NCBI GenBank assembly: GCA_016777265.1
Contig: JADHRU010000003.1
Span: 1-35,768 of the forward strand
Origin: Synechococcus sp. BS30m-G31
GTDB lineage: Bacteria > Cyanobacteriota > Cyanobacteriia > PCC-6307 > Cyanobiaceae
Direction: 5' to 3'
DNA: 35,768 bases
In this document: one piece after another, positions 9,008 through 18,243 of the stretch
How positions within the stretch are numbered: position 1 is the first letter of the stretch
Layout: every line of letters starts with the position of its first letter
Notes under the pieces: model-generated
What the model saw: only the letters and a program-made list of their open reading frames with translations
Databases searched by the model: none
Told to the model about the DNA's origin: nothing
Program-made: the position numbers and the translations under genes

Positions 9008-9808
9008 TTAAAGACCCATCCATGGCGTCAGAGCCGCCTGCCATTGATCCCACCACCAAAAAGGCCCCATTAACCACACCAGCCAAATGCCCAGGGCGAT
9101 GAATGGGCCGAAGGGAAACGGTTGCTGCGGAGCCAAGCGTCCGGTGATCCGAGCCACGCCGCCAACGACGGCACCAGCCAACACCGCAAGACCCATCGCC
9201 AGGCCAATACCCCATAGACCAAGCCAAGCCCCTCCCATGGCAGCGAGTTTGGCGTCGCCAAGGCCAAGCGCCGGCTTCCCCACCAAACGCTCTGCCAAAG
9301 AACTCAGTCCCTCCAAAGCCAAAAGCGACAGCACCGTGGCGATCAGATGCTGGACGAACACAGGGACTCCAGCCATAGCACTGATCGCCAACCCCACCAA
9401 CACACCCCAGCGACAGAGGGGTTCGGGCAACCACATGTGATCGAAATCGATCAAAACGAGGGGAAGCAGCAGGGCAATCAGGGGAAGTCCAGCCCAGGGC
9501 AACACTGCAGTGGGCAAGTCACCGCCCCCACTGGGCTGCACATAGGCCGCACTGAGCCACAACCCAGCGCTGAGGGCCTCAACAATGGGGTAGCGGACAC
9601 TGATGGGAGAACGACAATCGCGACAACGACCCAGTAACAACAGCCATCCGACGACCGGCAGGTTGTCGTGCCACCGCACGCCATGGCCACAACGGGGGCA
9701 ATGGCTGCTTGGAACAACAACCGACTCTTGCCTGGGCAGACGCCACGCCACCACATTGGTGAAACTGCCCACACAAGCTCCAAACAGGGCAAGAACTAGC
9801 CCCTGCAT
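9008..9808 (-). CDS. pilD: Prepilin peptidase (leader peptidase / N-methyltransferase)
   Basis: A 266-residue polytopic membrane aspartic protease of the type IV prepilin peptidase family (A24), which cleaves and N-methylates prepilins and pseudopilins. The N-terminal methyltransferase-type domain has [13 protein letters not shown] and a zinc-binding CPRCG ... CRDCR pair. The catalytic aspartates lie in [12 protein letters not shown] and in [12 protein letters not shown], set among about seven hydrophobic segments. Its presence implies type IV pilus or competence-like machinery elsewhere in the genome. The start overlaps the end of the small gene upstream by 13 nt. Confidence 0.93.
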   Translation of the reverse strand: MQGLVLALFGACVGSFTNVVAWRLPRQESVVVPSSHCPRCGHGVRWHDNLPVVGWLLLLGRCRDCRSPISVRYPIVEALSAGLWLSAAYVQPSGGGDLPTAVLPWAGLPLIALLLPLVLIDFDHMWLPEPLCRWGVLVGLAISAMAGVPVFVQHLIATVLSLLALEGLSSLAERLVGKPALGLGDAKLAAMGGAWLGLWGIGLAMGLAVLAGAVVGGVARITGRLAPQQPFPFGPFIALGIWLVWLMGPFWWWDQWQAALTPWMGL

Positions 9809-10083
9809 CGGTTTCTCCCTCGAGTGCTACGACCACGAATCAGATCGATGCCAACAAACTCTTCGTCTGGCAACAGCACAGGCACCTCAAAAGCCACACG
9901 ACCATTTCCATTGCGCAAATGGATCACGGCACCAAGGGGATCCAAACCGGAGGGTGTAGTGGAGAGGTAATTGAAATATGTGGATCGTGCCAGAGCAATC
10001 AAGGCTCGGCTATCGACACGATCCCAGCGCGGTGTGCTTGGTGTACCAACAGCACCGCGAATTTCGAAGGAGGGCGAAGACAA
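9796..10083 (-). CDS. Hypothetical small protein (TTG start)
   Basis: 95 codons, starting with TTG because no ATG is available before an upstream in-frame stop (10102-10104). The sequence (SRALIALARSTYFNYLSTTP, then GAVIHLRNGNGRVAFEVPVL) has the texture of a real small alpha/beta protein, but the C-terminus is Arg/Gly-rich. It overlaps pilD by 13 nt, and its start touches the tail of the phosphoribulokinase terminator, so any transcript would have an extremely short leader or depend on read-through. No family recognised. It could be a chance frame. Confidence 0.45.
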   Translation of the reverse strand: MSSPSFEIRGAVGTPSTPRWDRVDSRALIALARSTYFNYLSTTPSGLDPLGAVIHLRNGNGRVAFEVPVLLPDEEFVGIDLIRGRSTRGRNRCRG

Positions 10084-10118
10084 AGAAAAAGGCCCACCTG
10101 ATCAATCAGATGGACCCA
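10084..10118 (-). terminator. Rho-independent terminator of phosphoribulokinase
   Basis: On the minus strand GGGTCCATCTGAT pairs with ATCAGGTGGGCC (10091-10118, a few wobble pairs and one mismatch), followed by TTTTTCTTT. It lies 46 nt past the prk stop. Confidence 0.8.
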
Positions 10119-10163
10119 TTGTAGAGATAAAAGTTCAATCCAATCTTGATTGGATTACCACGT

Positions 10164-11066
10164 TCAGCTGAGATTCTTTTTCTCTTCGATCATGCGATGA
10201 ATGATCGGAGTGAGGATGAGTTCCATGGCGAATCCCATTTTACCGCCGTTCACAACAATGCTGGTGGGGCTGGACATGAAGGAATCGTGGATCATTCTCA
10301 GCAGGTAGCCGAAATCAATACCCCACTTCTCGCGAGCTCCCTTGCGGAAGTGAATGATCACGAAGCTTTCATCGGGTGTCGGGATATTCCGGCAGATGAA
10401 AGGGTTCGAGGTGTCAATCGTTGGAACCCGCTGGAAGTTGATGTCGGTCTGACTGAACTGCGGGCAGATGTGATTGATGTAATCAGGCATCCGGCGCAAG
10501 ATCGTGTCCACAATCGCTTCAGCGGAATAACCACGCTCTGCGTTGTCGCGGTGAATTTTTTGAATCCACTCAAGGTTGGTGATCGGCACCACACCGACGA
10601 GCAGATCGGCAAGACCGGCAACGTCGTAACCCTCACCCTGAACACCGCCGTGCAGGCCTTCGTAAAAGAGCACGTCGGTGCCTGAAGGGATGTCTTCCCA
10701 AGGCGTGAACTGACCTGGCTCGAGGTTCACGCCCAAGCGAGCGTTGTGTTCAGTGGCCTCTTCTGGGCTGTGCAGGTAGTAGCGCTTCTGACCAGCGCCC
10801 GTTTCGCCATAGGTGCGGAACAGTTCCGCAAGCTTGTCGAACAGGTTCGCTTCAGGACCGAAGTGGGAGAAGTTCTGCCCTGCCGAGAGCGCCTCAGCCA
10901 TCGCCTGCTTCATCGGCATGCGCTCATAGCGGTGGTAGCTATCGCCTTCCACCACTGCAGGGGTAATGCCTTCACGCGCGAAGATGTGCTCGAAAGCGCG
11001 CTTGACGGTGCTGGTTCCAGCTCCAGAGGAACCGGTGACAGCTACTACCGGGTGACGCTTCGACAT
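10164..11066 (-). CDS. prkB: Phosphoribulokinase, proteobacterial (class I) type
   Basis: 300 residues. It phosphorylates ribulose-5-phosphate to RuBP, the Rubisco substrate. The N-terminus MSKRHPVVAVTGSSGAGTST carries a P-loop variant (GSSGAGTS), followed by VEGDSYHRYERMPM, VLFYEGLHGG (Walker B-like) and NLEWIQKIHRD. Start, P-loop form and ~300-residue length match the PRK of purple bacteria rather than the ~335-residue plant/cyanobacterial PRK, which has a Cys in the P-loop for thioredoxin control. That regulatory Cys is absent here. Marine alpha-cyanobacteria took their Rubisco and carboxysome genes from proteobacteria, so a transferred origin is plausible. Whether a second, plant-type prk exists elsewhere is not visible. 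A terminator follows. Confidence 0.9.
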   Translation of the reverse strand: MSKRHPVVAVTGSSGAGTSTVKRAFEHIFAREGITPAVVEGDSYHRYERMPMKQAMAEALSAGQNFSHFGPEANLFDKLAELFRTYGETGAGQKRYYLHSPEEATEHNARLGVNLEPGQFTPWEDIPSGTDVLFYEGLHGGVQGEGYDVAGLADLLVGVVPITNLEWIQKIHRDNAERGYSAEAIVDTILRRMPDYINHICPQFSQTDINFQRVPTIDTSNPFICRNIPTPDESFVIIHFRKGAREKWGIDFGYLLRMIHDSFMSSPTSIVVNGGKMGFAMELILTPIIHRMIEEKKNLS

Positions 11067-11131
11067 CGACGCAGGGATTAATGATCCGGCGATCTTGCCA
11101 GATCAAAGCCAAAAAATCACCACTCCAGATT

Positions 11132-12205
11132 TCAAAGAGCCTTGAGCAATTGCTCGCCCATGGCCTGACATCCCAGCGGAGTACAGCCTTCCGACATCAA
11201 ATCGCCGGTTCGGAATCCGGAAGCAAGAACAGCATCAACGGCCCGTTCGAGGTCGTCTGCGGCAGAACTCTGCTTCAAACCAATGCGCAGCATCATCGCG
11301 GCGGAGAGCACCATGGCCATGGGGTTGGCCTTGTCTTGACCGGCGATGTCTGGAGCAGAGCCATGCACAGGTTCGAACAAGCCAGGACCATCGCTACCGA
11401 GGGACGCGGAGGGCAGCATTCCAATCGACCCCGTGAGCATCGCGGCCTCATCGCTGAGGATGTCGCCAAACAAGTTGCCCGTCAGCAGCACGTCGAACTG
11501 GCGGGGGTCACGCACCAGCTGCATCGCCGCATTGTCCACATACATGTGGCTGACATCCACATCGCCATAACGAGGCGCCATCGCATCAACACGGTCCCGC
11601 CAAAGCTGACTGACATCCAGAACATTGGCTTTGTCCACGGAACAAAGGCGATTCTTTCTTTCCTTAGCGATCTCAAACGCCACCTTGGCAATGCGATCCA
11701 CCTCTGAGGCGGAGTAAGTCATCGTGTTGAACCCTCGTTCCTCCCCATCGGCTTCAATCCGACCCTTCGGTTGACCGAAATAGATGCCACCGGTGAGCTC
11801 GCGAACCACCATCAGATCGACCCCTTCAATCACCTCCTGCTTGAGGCTGCTGGCAGCAATTAAAGCCGGGACGATCTTCACCGGCCTCAGATTGGCGAAC
11901 AGCTCGAGACCTGATCGCAGACCAAGCAGTCCCGTTTCCGGTCGTTTCTCCCGGGGCAAGCTGTCGAAACGAGGGCTCCCAATCGCGGCCAGAAGCACCG
12001 CATCGGCCGACCGACATGCGGTGAGCGTGCTGGCAGGCAGTGGTTCACCGGTGGCATCAATGGCAGAGCCGCCAATCGGCTGCTCCTCAAACATGAGCTC
12101 AAACCCATGACGCTGGGCCACAACATCCAGTAACTGGCGGGCCACAGCGGTGATTTCAGGCCCAATGCCATCGCCTGGCAAAAGAACGACGCGGTACTGA
12201 GCCAT
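11132..12205 (-). CDS. leuB: 3-isopropylmalate dehydrogenase
   Basis: A 357-residue NAD-dependent beta-decarboxylating dehydrogenase of leucine synthesis. Landmarks: [10 protein letters not shown] at the N-terminus; [21 protein letters not shown] (substrate arginines); [24 protein letters not shown] (catalytic Lys); [26 protein letters not shown], the metal and substrate aspartates; and the NAD-binding HGSAPDIAG. The length is standard. lpxD ends 32 nt upstream and prk starts 65 nt downstream; a short weak stem followed by six T near 11108-11131 might end its transcript. Confidence 0.97.
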   Translation of the reverse strand: MAQYRVVLLPGDGIGPEITAVARQLLDVVAQRHGFELMFEEQPIGGSAIDATGEPLPASTLTACRSADAVLLAAIGSPRFDSLPREKRPETGLLGLRSGLELFANLRPVKIVPALIAASSLKQEVIEGVDLMVVRELTGGIYFGQPKGRIEADGEERGFNTMTYSASEVDRIAKVAFEIAKERKNRLCSVDKANVLDVSQLWRDRVDAMAPRYGDVDVSHMYVDNAAMQLVRDPRQFDVLLTGNLFGDILSDEAAMLTGSIGMLPSASLGSDGPGLFEPVHGSAPDIAGQDKANPMAMVLSAAMMLRIGLKQSSAADDLERAVDAVLASGFRTGDLMSEGCTPLGCQAMGEQLLKAL

Positions 12206-12237
12206 GACGAACCCGAGCGGCAGAACAGGCGCTGAGG

Positions 12238-13281
12238 TTACTGAGAGATGTCGCGCTTCATCTCTCGAAGGGTCTTCGCCATCTCAGGCAACTTGCTGAA
12301 TGCCGCAGAACAGCGCAGCCAGAGTCGATTGGGAATCGCTGGATAACCACTCACCACCTCACCGGGCGCCACTTCACCGTGGATCCCACTTTTCGAGCTC
12401 GCGATCGCCCCATCGCCCACCACAGCTCGATTGGCCACACCAACCTGCCCGGCCAAAATCACGCCATGGCCAAGCTTGGCGCCACCGGCGATGCCAACTT
12501 GTGACGCCAAAGCACAACCGCGCCCGGTGGTCACCCCATGGCCAATTTGAACCAGGTTGTCGATTTTCGAGCCGGCACCGATGCGGGTTTCGCCGACGGA
12601 GGGGCGATCGATCGTGCTGCCACAGCCCACCTCAACACCGTCCTCTAAAACCACCTGACCGGTTTGAGGCATCTTTCGCCATCCGCGGGGCGTCGGCACA
12701 AAACCAAAGCCCTCCGAGCCAATCACAGCATTGGAATTCACAACACAACCACGACCAAGTCGACTGCCTGGATGGAGTACGGCGTTGGCATGCAGCTCAC
12801 ACCCCTCACCCACCTCCACATCGTCGTAAATCACCACACCTGGGTGAACGATGCAATTCGCGCCAATTCTGCTCGAGGCGCCAATGCAGACGCGTGGGGC
12901 GATAAAGGTTCCAGGGCCAACCACCGCCCGCTCGTCCACCACTGCGGAGGGATGAATCTCCGCCAAAGGGCGCAGCCGTGGATGGAGACGCTCCAACGCT
13001 TCAGCAAAGGCCAACCGTGGATTGGCCAACACCGCAAAAGCAATGCCCCGTTCACTGGCGCATTGGATCAGATCGGGTTGATCGGGAAGCAAAAGAGCTC
13101 CAGCACCCGTTTCGGTGAGCGCGGCAATCAGCGCATTGCCCTTCTCGAGGAAGCTCAATTGATCCCCCTTGGCCTGCTCTAGCGAAGCGGCACCGGCCAG
13201 AATTGGATCCGCGCCGCACTGGCTCCAACGCAGCTCGGCTTCACCGGTCTGCAGGTCCTTAATGAGGGTGCTGAAGCGCAT
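12238..13281 (-). CDS. lpxD: UDP-3-O-(3-hydroxymyristoyl)glucosamine N-acyltransferase
   Basis: A 347-residue left-handed beta-helix acyltransferase, third step of lipid A synthesis. The start was set at [10 protein letters not shown] because that matches the family start; a longer reading (to 13368) only adds residues that overlap proB. The N-terminal uridine-binding domain (~1-100) is followed by hexapeptide repeats from ~105 to 310 ([19 protein letters not shown], then [16 protein letters not shown]) and the catalytic-site segment NLVQIGHGV, with the general-base His. It implies an outer membrane with lipid A, as expected for marine Synechococcus. proB lies 28 nt upstream. Confidence 0.95.
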   Translation of the reverse strand: MRFSTLIKDLQTGEAELRWSQCGADPILAGAASLEQAKGDQLSFLEKGNALIAALTETGAGALLLPDQPDLIQCASERGIAFAVLANPRLAFAEALERLHPRLRPLAEIHPSAVVDERAVVGPGTFIAPRVCIGASSRIGANCIVHPGVVIYDDVEVGEGCELHANAVLHPGSRLGRGCVVNSNAVIGSEGFGFVPTPRGWRKMPQTGQVVLEDGVEVGCGSTIDRPSVGETRIGAGSKIDNLVQIGHGVTTGRGCALASQVGIAGGAKLGHGVILAGQVGVANRAVVGDGAIASSKSGIHGEVAPGEVVSGYPAIPNRLWLRCSAAFSKLPEMAKTLREMKRDISQ

Positions 13282-13309
13282 GCTGTGGCGGAGCTGTTGA
13301 TCAAAAACG

Positions 13310-14383
13310 CTACCGGTCTTGAAGGACCAAGGCATCACGGTGCACGACAACCGGGGAGGCCTCGGCATCCGTTACGACGGACAAGGCCTGACGCACCTGG
13401 CTGCTGTTGAGGGTGCAAAGACCCCGACCCAACTCCTGTCCATCGGGATCACGCAACAGCACAGGCCGGTTTGCCTCGAACTGCCCCTTCACCGCCGTCA
13501 CACCCACCAGCAACAAAGAGGCACCGCGATGCAAAAGAGCCTGACAAGCGCCTTGGTCCAGGCAAAGTTCCCCCTCTGGAACCAAGACATGGGCCAACCA
13601 GCTGCGACGGTTGCCGAGGGGTTCGGGATGAGGATGAAAGACGGTCCCGCCGCGGTCTCCCTCGAGCAATCCGGCTAACCGCGCGGGATCGCGTCCATCG
13701 GCCAAATGAACGGTGACCCCGCTCGCCGTCGCAATTCTGGCGGCGGCGAGCTTGGTGGTCATTCCCCCCGTCCCCCAGCGTCCACCATCGCCGGCTCCGG
13801 CCTCCAGCTGCTTGAGATCACGGGGATGATGCACGTCCGAAATCGGTTGCGCATTTGCATTGCGGCGCGGATCTGAGGAATACAAGCGATCAACATCCGT
13901 TAGGAGAAGGAGCTGATGGGCACCCACCGCTGCTGCCACCAATGCAGAGAGCGTGTCGTTGTCGCCAAAACGCAGTTCAGCTGAAGACAACGCATCGTTC
14001 TCATTGATCACAGGCAGAACACCCCAAGCCAACAGCTGCTGCAACGTTCCCGACGCATTTTGGTAGCGGCGCCGATCGACCAAATCGGACCGGGTCAGCA
14101 GCACCTGGGCAACAGAAATGCCATGAACCGCCATCGCCCGCTCATACAACGCCATGAGGTATCCCTGCCCAGTGGCTGCTGCCGCCTGGAGGGCGACGAC
14201 GGCATCGGGCCGCCTCGGAAGGCGAAGTTGTTGGCAGCCCAAACCAACCGCTCCACTGGTGACCAACACCACCTGATCACCGCGACGCATGGCCGCTGCA
14301 AGTCCTGAGGCATACCCCTCAATCGTTGCGGCTGTGTCGCCCCGCAACAGACTCGTCCCAAGCTTCACAACCCACAGGGTCAT
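13310..14383 (-). CDS. proB: Glutamate 5-kinase
   Basis: 357 residues: an amino acid kinase domain ([56 protein letters not shown]) followed by a C-terminal PUA domain (~275-350). It catalyses the first step of proline synthesis. The ATG at 14383 was preferred over the one at 14404 because it gives MTLWVVKLG, the usual family start, and overlaps the upstream TGA by 4 nt (ATGA). That places it in a coupled run with the YqeG-type phosphatase. Confidence 0.95.
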   Translation of the reverse strand: MTLWVVKLGTSLLRGDTAATIEGYASGLAAAMRRGDQVVLVTSGAVGLGCQQLRLPRRPDAVVALQAAAATGQGYLMALYERAMAVHGISVAQVLLTRSDLVDRRRYQNASGTLQQLLAWGVLPVINENDALSSAELRFGDNDTLSALVAAAVGAHQLLLLTDVDRLYSSDPRRNANAQPISDVHHPRDLKQLEAGAGDGGRWGTGGMTTKLAAARIATASGVTVHLADGRDPARLAGLLEGDRGGTVFHPHPEPLGNRRSWLAHVLVPEGELCLDQGACQALLHRGASLLLVGVTAVKGQFEANRPVLLRDPDGQELGRGLCTLNSSQVRQALSVVTDAEASPVVVHRDALVLQDR

Positions 14384-14892
14384 GCCGTAGGGGCCCCCAT
14401 CCATCGCGCAAGAGTGCGCTCAAAGCGTTGAACGCGATCTTGATAACAGGCGGTGCCGTCGAGACGAACCGGACGTACAAGCACGGTGTACAGCCCCAGA
14501 CGATTCCCACACAGCACATCGGTGAATAACCGATCCCCGACCATGGCAACGCGGTTCGCGGGCAAGTCCAAGTCGGCGAGGACACGCCTCAAGGCACCAC
14601 GACGCGGTTTGCCCGCTGCAGCGGTGAAACTGACGCCCAACTGATCGGCTACAGCTGCAATCCGGCTGTGGGAGGGGTTATTGCTGAAGAGATGCAGAGA
14701 AAACCGCTGCTTGGCCTCCATCAACCAGAACCGAACCGGCTCTGGAAGGGTCACATCCCGACCGGGAAGCAGAGTGCGGTCCACATCTAAAACTGCCGCT
14801 TCAATTCCTTGAGCCGTCAGATGGGACAACGCCAGATGAGCAATGGTTAGCCCCGGATCCCAATCGGGCTGCAACCAATGTTGACCCATCAT
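14380..14892 (-). CDS. YqeG family HAD IIIA-type phosphatase
   Basis: About 170 residues. HAD motifs: motif I is VLDVDRTLLPG, a variant with Arg where DxDxT enzymes often have Gly or Asn; motif II is LFSNN; the motif III lysine is in GKPRRGALR; motif IV is MVGDRLFTDVLCGNRLGL. This matches the YqeG/YqeG-like family seen in Firmicutes and cyanobacteria; plant homologues act as phosphatidylglycerophosphate phosphatases. That activity is therefore a reasonable guess, and pgsA, which makes the substrate, lies elsewhere in the window, but nothing here proves it. The ATG at 14892 gives a 4-nt overlap with the upstream stop. Confidence 0.88.
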   Translation of the reverse strand: MMGQHWLQPDWDPGLTIAHLALSHLTAQGIEAAVLDVDRTLLPGRDVTLPEPVRFWLMEAKQRFSLHLFSNNPSHSRIAAVADQLGVSFTAAAGKPRRGALRRVLADLDLPANRVAMVGDRLFTDVLCGNRLGLYTVLVRPVRLDGTACYQDRVQRFERTLARWMGAPTA

Positions 14893-15443
14893 TCCGGCCA
14901 TTCACGCTCCTCAAGCTCCGCCTCGATCCGGGGCTGAATCCGGTCAAGCTCATCTTCATTGAGAAGTTCCGCTTGGCCATCCACCATTCGGACTAAGACA
15001 AGAAATGGATCGAGCGGGATGTAGAGGCCATATTCCTGAGCATCCACCATGAAACTCACCAGAAGCTCAAAGGTTTCTGCATCGTCATCAAGGTCGTCTT
15101 CGTCCTCTAATTCTTCCAAGTCGTCCTGATCTGGCTCCTCCAGTTCTCCACTCACCGTGAGGGTAATGGCGGAGCGCACCAAAACGAGATCGTGCTCTTG
15201 TAAAACCACATCCGCTACGGAGAGGATTGGCTCACTGCTGGAGATACTGGTGATCGGCTCTGGCTCGTCGTTATCGCGTAGCCGAAATAAGGAAACGGGG
15301 GTGTCAACTGGCGAAAGCAGGGCGTAATCCAGACCATCGAGCGGGATGAGGTGCTCAAGAAAACAAAGCAGGTCGTGGCCCTCGCGATCACGCACCAACA
15401 GTGTTGGGTGGTCTCCGCTCTTTCCTGCTGCGATGTCCGACAT
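14889..15443 (-). CDS. DUF3727-type acidic protein
   Basis: A 184-residue acidic protein with an extended Asp/Glu run at ~102-124 (DLEELEDEDDLDDDAETFE). Before it are LVRDREGHDLLCFLEHLIPLDG and ALLSPVDTPVSLFRL; after it LVSFMVDAQEYGLYIPLDP. This layout matches the cyanobacterial/chloroplast DUF3727 (DUF1292-like) family of unknown function. It sits between ruvX (19 nt upstream) and the HAD phosphatase (4-nt overlap), a context I would not over-read. The acidic run makes interaction with a basic partner possible, which is inference. Confidence 0.8.
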   Translation of the reverse strand: MSDIAAGKSGDHPTLLVRDREGHDLLCFLEHLIPLDGLDYALLSPVDTPVSLFRLRDNDEPEPITSISSSEPILSVADVVLQEHDLVLVRSAITLTVSGELEEPDQDDLEELEDEDDLDDDAETFELLVSFMVDAQEYGLYIPLDPFLVLVRMVDGQAELLNEDELDRIQPRIEAELEEREWPE

Positions 15444-15462
15444 CGACTCTCACTATCTGAAG

Positions 15463-15936
15463 TCAGGATCCACCATCCACGGGCTCGGCGCCCGTCCCAG
15501 CAGCCATCAATTGGGCCGGTTTAAGCGCCGGCCCATCCTGCAGCCATTGTTCAAGCAGTAAAGCCGCCGCCGCACTGTCGAGTCGGCCTGTGCGATCACC
15601 CTGCAAACCATGGCGTTCGCCAGCCTCCCAAGTGCTGCTGTGCTCATTCACCCAAGCCAAGGGAAGGCTCAAGGATTGGGCTAAGCGCAAGCCGTAGCGG
15701 CGGCAGTGCTCAGCCTGAACGGTGAGCTGTCCAGCGGCATCGAGTGGCAAACCCACAACGAGTCCCTGTACCGATCGCCGCTGGCAGTGGTCACGCAACA
15801 CCAACAAATCATGGTCAAAACGTCCTCGCTGCAGCGCCGTCAAGGGCGTCACCGTGATACCGAGCGGGTCACATCCTGCGAGGCCGATGCGTCTCCGACC
15901 AACGTCCAAACTGAGTACGGAACATGCGGATGGCAT
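15463..15936 (-). CDS. ruvX: Putative pre-16S rRNA nuclease / Holliday junction resolvase-like protein RuvX (YqgF)
   Basis: About 157 residues with the RNase H-like YqgF fold: SLDVGRRRIGLAG (first catalytic Asp), VVGLPLDAAGQ, VNEHSSTWEA and LDSAAAALLLEQWL (last catalytic Asp). The third motif usually reads DERxST; here Asp is Asn and Arg is His while the Glu remains, a small departure. E. coli YqgF matures 16S rRNA 5' ends. Start choice: the ATG at 15936 leaves 2 nt after the upstream stop, whereas 15957 would overlap by 19 nt. Confidence 0.88.
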   Translation of the reverse strand: MPSACSVLSLDVGRRRIGLAGCDPLGITVTPLTALQRGRFDHDLLVLRDHCQRRSVQGLVVGLPLDAAGQLTVQAEHCRRYGLRLAQSLSLPLAWVNEHSSTWEAGERHGLQGDRTGRLDSAAAALLLEQWLQDGPALKPAQLMAAGTGAEPVDGGS

Positions 15937-15938
15937 GG

Positions 15939-16979
15939 CTACCGAGGCCCTAAACATCGCGGACCCAAGCTTGGGTTCGGCAGGGGGCTCCCTTGCGGGC
16001 GTAGCCGCCCAAAAACATCATCCAAGGACCGACTGAGCTGAGGATTGCGGTGTGCCGTGTGGCGGCGCCACATGCTTCGGCCTAAGAGCAACTGCTCACC
16101 ACCTCTCGTCCAGCCTTGGCCCTCCAAAACCCCACATAACGGAGCATCGTCGAAGGCCGTGATCAAAGAGCCAAGGGCTCCTTGATGCAGAACCCGGCCC
16201 AGCACGACGGGCAACGCCTGATCGAGGCGAGCATCCCAGGCCACATCGCGCAGCAACTCAAAGGTGCCGTGCTCACTACTTTCCGTCTGGCGGATGCAAC
16301 CGGCCAAAACCGTTTCTCCATCGACCAAAACACCGCAACCGGGGCCACTGCGGTCCAAGAGATCCAACCAATGTCGATCTGTGATCTGGCGCAGGTGGCT
16401 GAAATGCCCCACCTGCTCGATCGGCCAAAGCAACTGAGCCGTGCGGCGGGTAATCGGCAACCAACTCAAAGGGTCGATGCCTCCAATGGGAGGAGGCGTC
16501 GCAGGCGCTTGCGGGGGCAACCAGCTTTGATACGGCCGAAGGGGCTGAAACCCCAGTTCCCGCATCAGAGCAATGGCATCAGCGTCTGAGGCTGGGCAGC
16601 GGATCACCCAGCTGCAAACCTGCGGCGCGCCCAATTGAAGAGCTTCAAGCAGCAAATCGTGCTGCACATCCCGGAGGCTGTGGCGACAAGCCTCACCGCT
16701 CAACTCCGGCAGCTGCAACGTCCAGCAGGTGCCACGACGGTTGTAAGGACGCGCAACAACCGTGGCAAGAAGCTGATCCTCGTCCAAGGCCACCAAACAT
16801 CGGGGCGAACGGCTGGGGAGAAGATCTGGAAAGCGTTGTTCAAAACGCGCCAACCAATCGCCGATCAGAAAAGCTTGAAAACGAGGTAGACCACCCGAAT
16901 CGGCGATGACCCGGCAACGAGCTAGGTGAGCCGGATTAAGCGGTTCAATTCTTAGAGAGGACAGGACTGGTTCCGACAT
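15939..16979 (-). CDS. GNAT-like acetyltransferase domain protein
   Basis: About 346 residues, no signal peptide. The N-terminal half reads like a GNAT fold (IEPLNPAHLARCRVIADSGGLP, then VALDEDQLLATVVARP) and a second similar half starts near residue 190 (LDRSGPGCGVLVDGETVLAGCIRQ, then GTFELLRDVAWD), so a tandem GNAT-like arrangement is possible. The classical acetyl-CoA motif Q/RxxGxG/A is not clear in either half, so activity is uncertain. The ATG at 16979 was preferred to a TTG at 16994. It immediately precedes ruvX; the upstream neighbour is the CofE-like gene (43 nt). Confidence 0.6.
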   Translation of the reverse strand: MSEPVLSSLRIEPLNPAHLARCRVIADSGGLPRFQAFLIGDWLARFEQRFPDLLPSRSPRCLVALDEDQLLATVVARPYNRRGTCWTLQLPELSGEACRHSLRDVQHDLLLEALQLGAPQVCSWVIRCPASDADAIALMRELGFQPLRPYQSWLPPQAPATPPPIGGIDPLSWLPITRRTAQLLWPIEQVGHFSHLRQITDRHWLDLLDRSGPGCGVLVDGETVLAGCIRQTESSEHGTFELLRDVAWDARLDQALPVVLGRVLHQGALGSLITAFDDAPLCGVLEGQGWTRGGEQLLLGRSMWRRHTAHRNPQLSRSLDDVFGRLRPQGSPLPNPSLGPRCLGPR

Positions 16980-17022
16980 CCCCACTCCCCGCAAAGCCTG
17001 TGTTCACAATGTATCGCTCAAT

Positions 17023-18198
17023 TCAGCTCGGGCGAACCAAAACCAAAGGAGTTCGCTGGTTGGCGTTCCCCGCTGGGTTGGGCTGGAGCGCCCGGTGCAG
17101 CAGAGCTTCATCGCAACCAGCACTCGATGCCAGCACCTTCACCCGACCCAGATCATTGACATCGACAATGGCGACTGCAACGCCTAGGGCCGCTGCAGCT
17201 TCCTGACAAAAGGCAGAGGGATCGTCAGGACCGAGCACAAGCGTTTGGTCATAGGGCGGCGTCGTACCGGTGATGTCATCAATCAAGCGGGCTTGCGGTC
17301 CAGCCAAGCGATAAAAACCGCCGGGGATCCCAATCAATTTCATCAACAGGCCACCGCACCAAGCCGCAAGTACACGGGTCGGGCCCACCACATCAATCAA
17401 GGTCTGCATTCCGCAGGCCGAAGCCAAGCTGCTGGTGGGATGAAACACCCGACAGGCCAATCGAGCCACCATGCCTGGATTCACCTCACTGGGGTGCCGG
17501 TAACGCCCCTGGATCACGGCTAGAGGTGTTTCCCCAAGTGTGAGCACGTCGCCCGGTTGCACCACTGCAGAGGCATAGGTGCGCAGCACATCAATCGCAT
17601 CGTCCAGGGGTCCCAAAAGGTGGGTTTTTAAGGGCAACACGGAACAACCATCTCCTGGTGTGAAACACGCTTCAGCCGCTTGAACAGGCTGGGGACGACG
17701 CAACGGCACCAGAACACCCTGGCGACGCTGCAAGCGACCAAACGGTCCGTAATTGCTCCAATGGGTATCCACCCAAAGACTGTCGACCAGGTCGAGAGGA
17801 TTCACACCAGCGACATCGATCCTCACCTTCACCCGCGTGGTTTTGCGGCCTTTCACGATGTAGGCCACCCAGTACCCATCCGGCCGAGTCTCCTCATCAG
17901 GATGGTCGGCCTCCACGCGTGTGGTGACCTTCAACACAGATGGATCGCTCCGCCCCAGCAAAACGGGATTCACCTGCAGATCAGGGACAAAAACCTCCAT
18001 GCGTGGATGGGGGTTATGGATCTCGAGAACACCCTCAATCCGAAGCATTCCTGAAAGGCTGGTCACAGACCAATGCTTCGGCTGCATGCGCAGCGGCGAT
18101 GATGGTCTGAGCCGATGACGAAGCTCCAGCCAGGCCGCACCAAGTCCGAGGGCCAGTGGAGCGATCATCAAGGACACGGCGAACAACCGGCGGAACAC
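17023..18198 (-). CDS. Coenzyme F420:L-glutamate ligase-like (CofE-like) protein
   Basis: 391 residues. An N-terminal hydrophobic anchor (MFRRLFAVSLMIAPLALGLGAAW) is followed by a ~150-residue beta-rich region (VLEIHNPHPRMEVFVPDL, resembling an LEA/Ig-like domain) and, from ~205 on, a CofE-like domain: VVQPGDVLTLGETPLAVIQGRYRHP, VDVVGPTRVLAAWCGGLLMKLIGIPGGFY, then DDITGTTPPYDQTLVLGP. CofE proper is soluble and adds glutamates to F420, a cofactor picocyanobacteria are not known to depend on. The anchor and extra domain point to a cyanobacterial paralogue with another role, perhaps another gamma-glutamyl transfer. Function unknown. Confidence 0.75.
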   Translation of the reverse strand: MFRRLFAVSLMIAPLALGLGAAWLELRHRLRPSSPLRMQPKHWSVTSLSGMLRIEGVLEIHNPHPRMEVFVPDLQVNPVLLGRSDPSVLKVTTRVEADHPDEETRPDGYWVAYIVKGRKTTRVKVRIDVAGVNPLDLVDSLWVDTHWSNYGPFGRLQRRQGVLVPLRRPQPVQAAEACFTPGDGCSVLPLKTHLLGPLDDAIDVLRTYASAVVQPGDVLTLGETPLAVIQGRYRHPSEVNPGMVARLACRVFHPTSSLASACGMQTLIDVVGPTRVLAAWCGGLLMKLIGIPGGFYRLAGPQARLIDDITGTTPPYDQTLVLGPDDPSAFCQEAAAALGVAVAIVDVNDLGRVKVLASSAGCDEALLHRALQPNPAGNANQRTPLVLVRPS

Positions 18199-18243
18199 CG
18201 GGAAAACTCGCGAGCAGCGTAGGCGCCCCCCACCAAGGCGTCC

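Noticed and set aside
11108-11131. Terminator after leuB
   Set aside because: The stem is only about 4 bp before the T-run, so it is too weak to list as a feature.
13282-13368. Longer LpxD N-terminus
   Set aside because: The added residues overlap proB and do not fit the family; [10 protein letters not shown] is the standard start.
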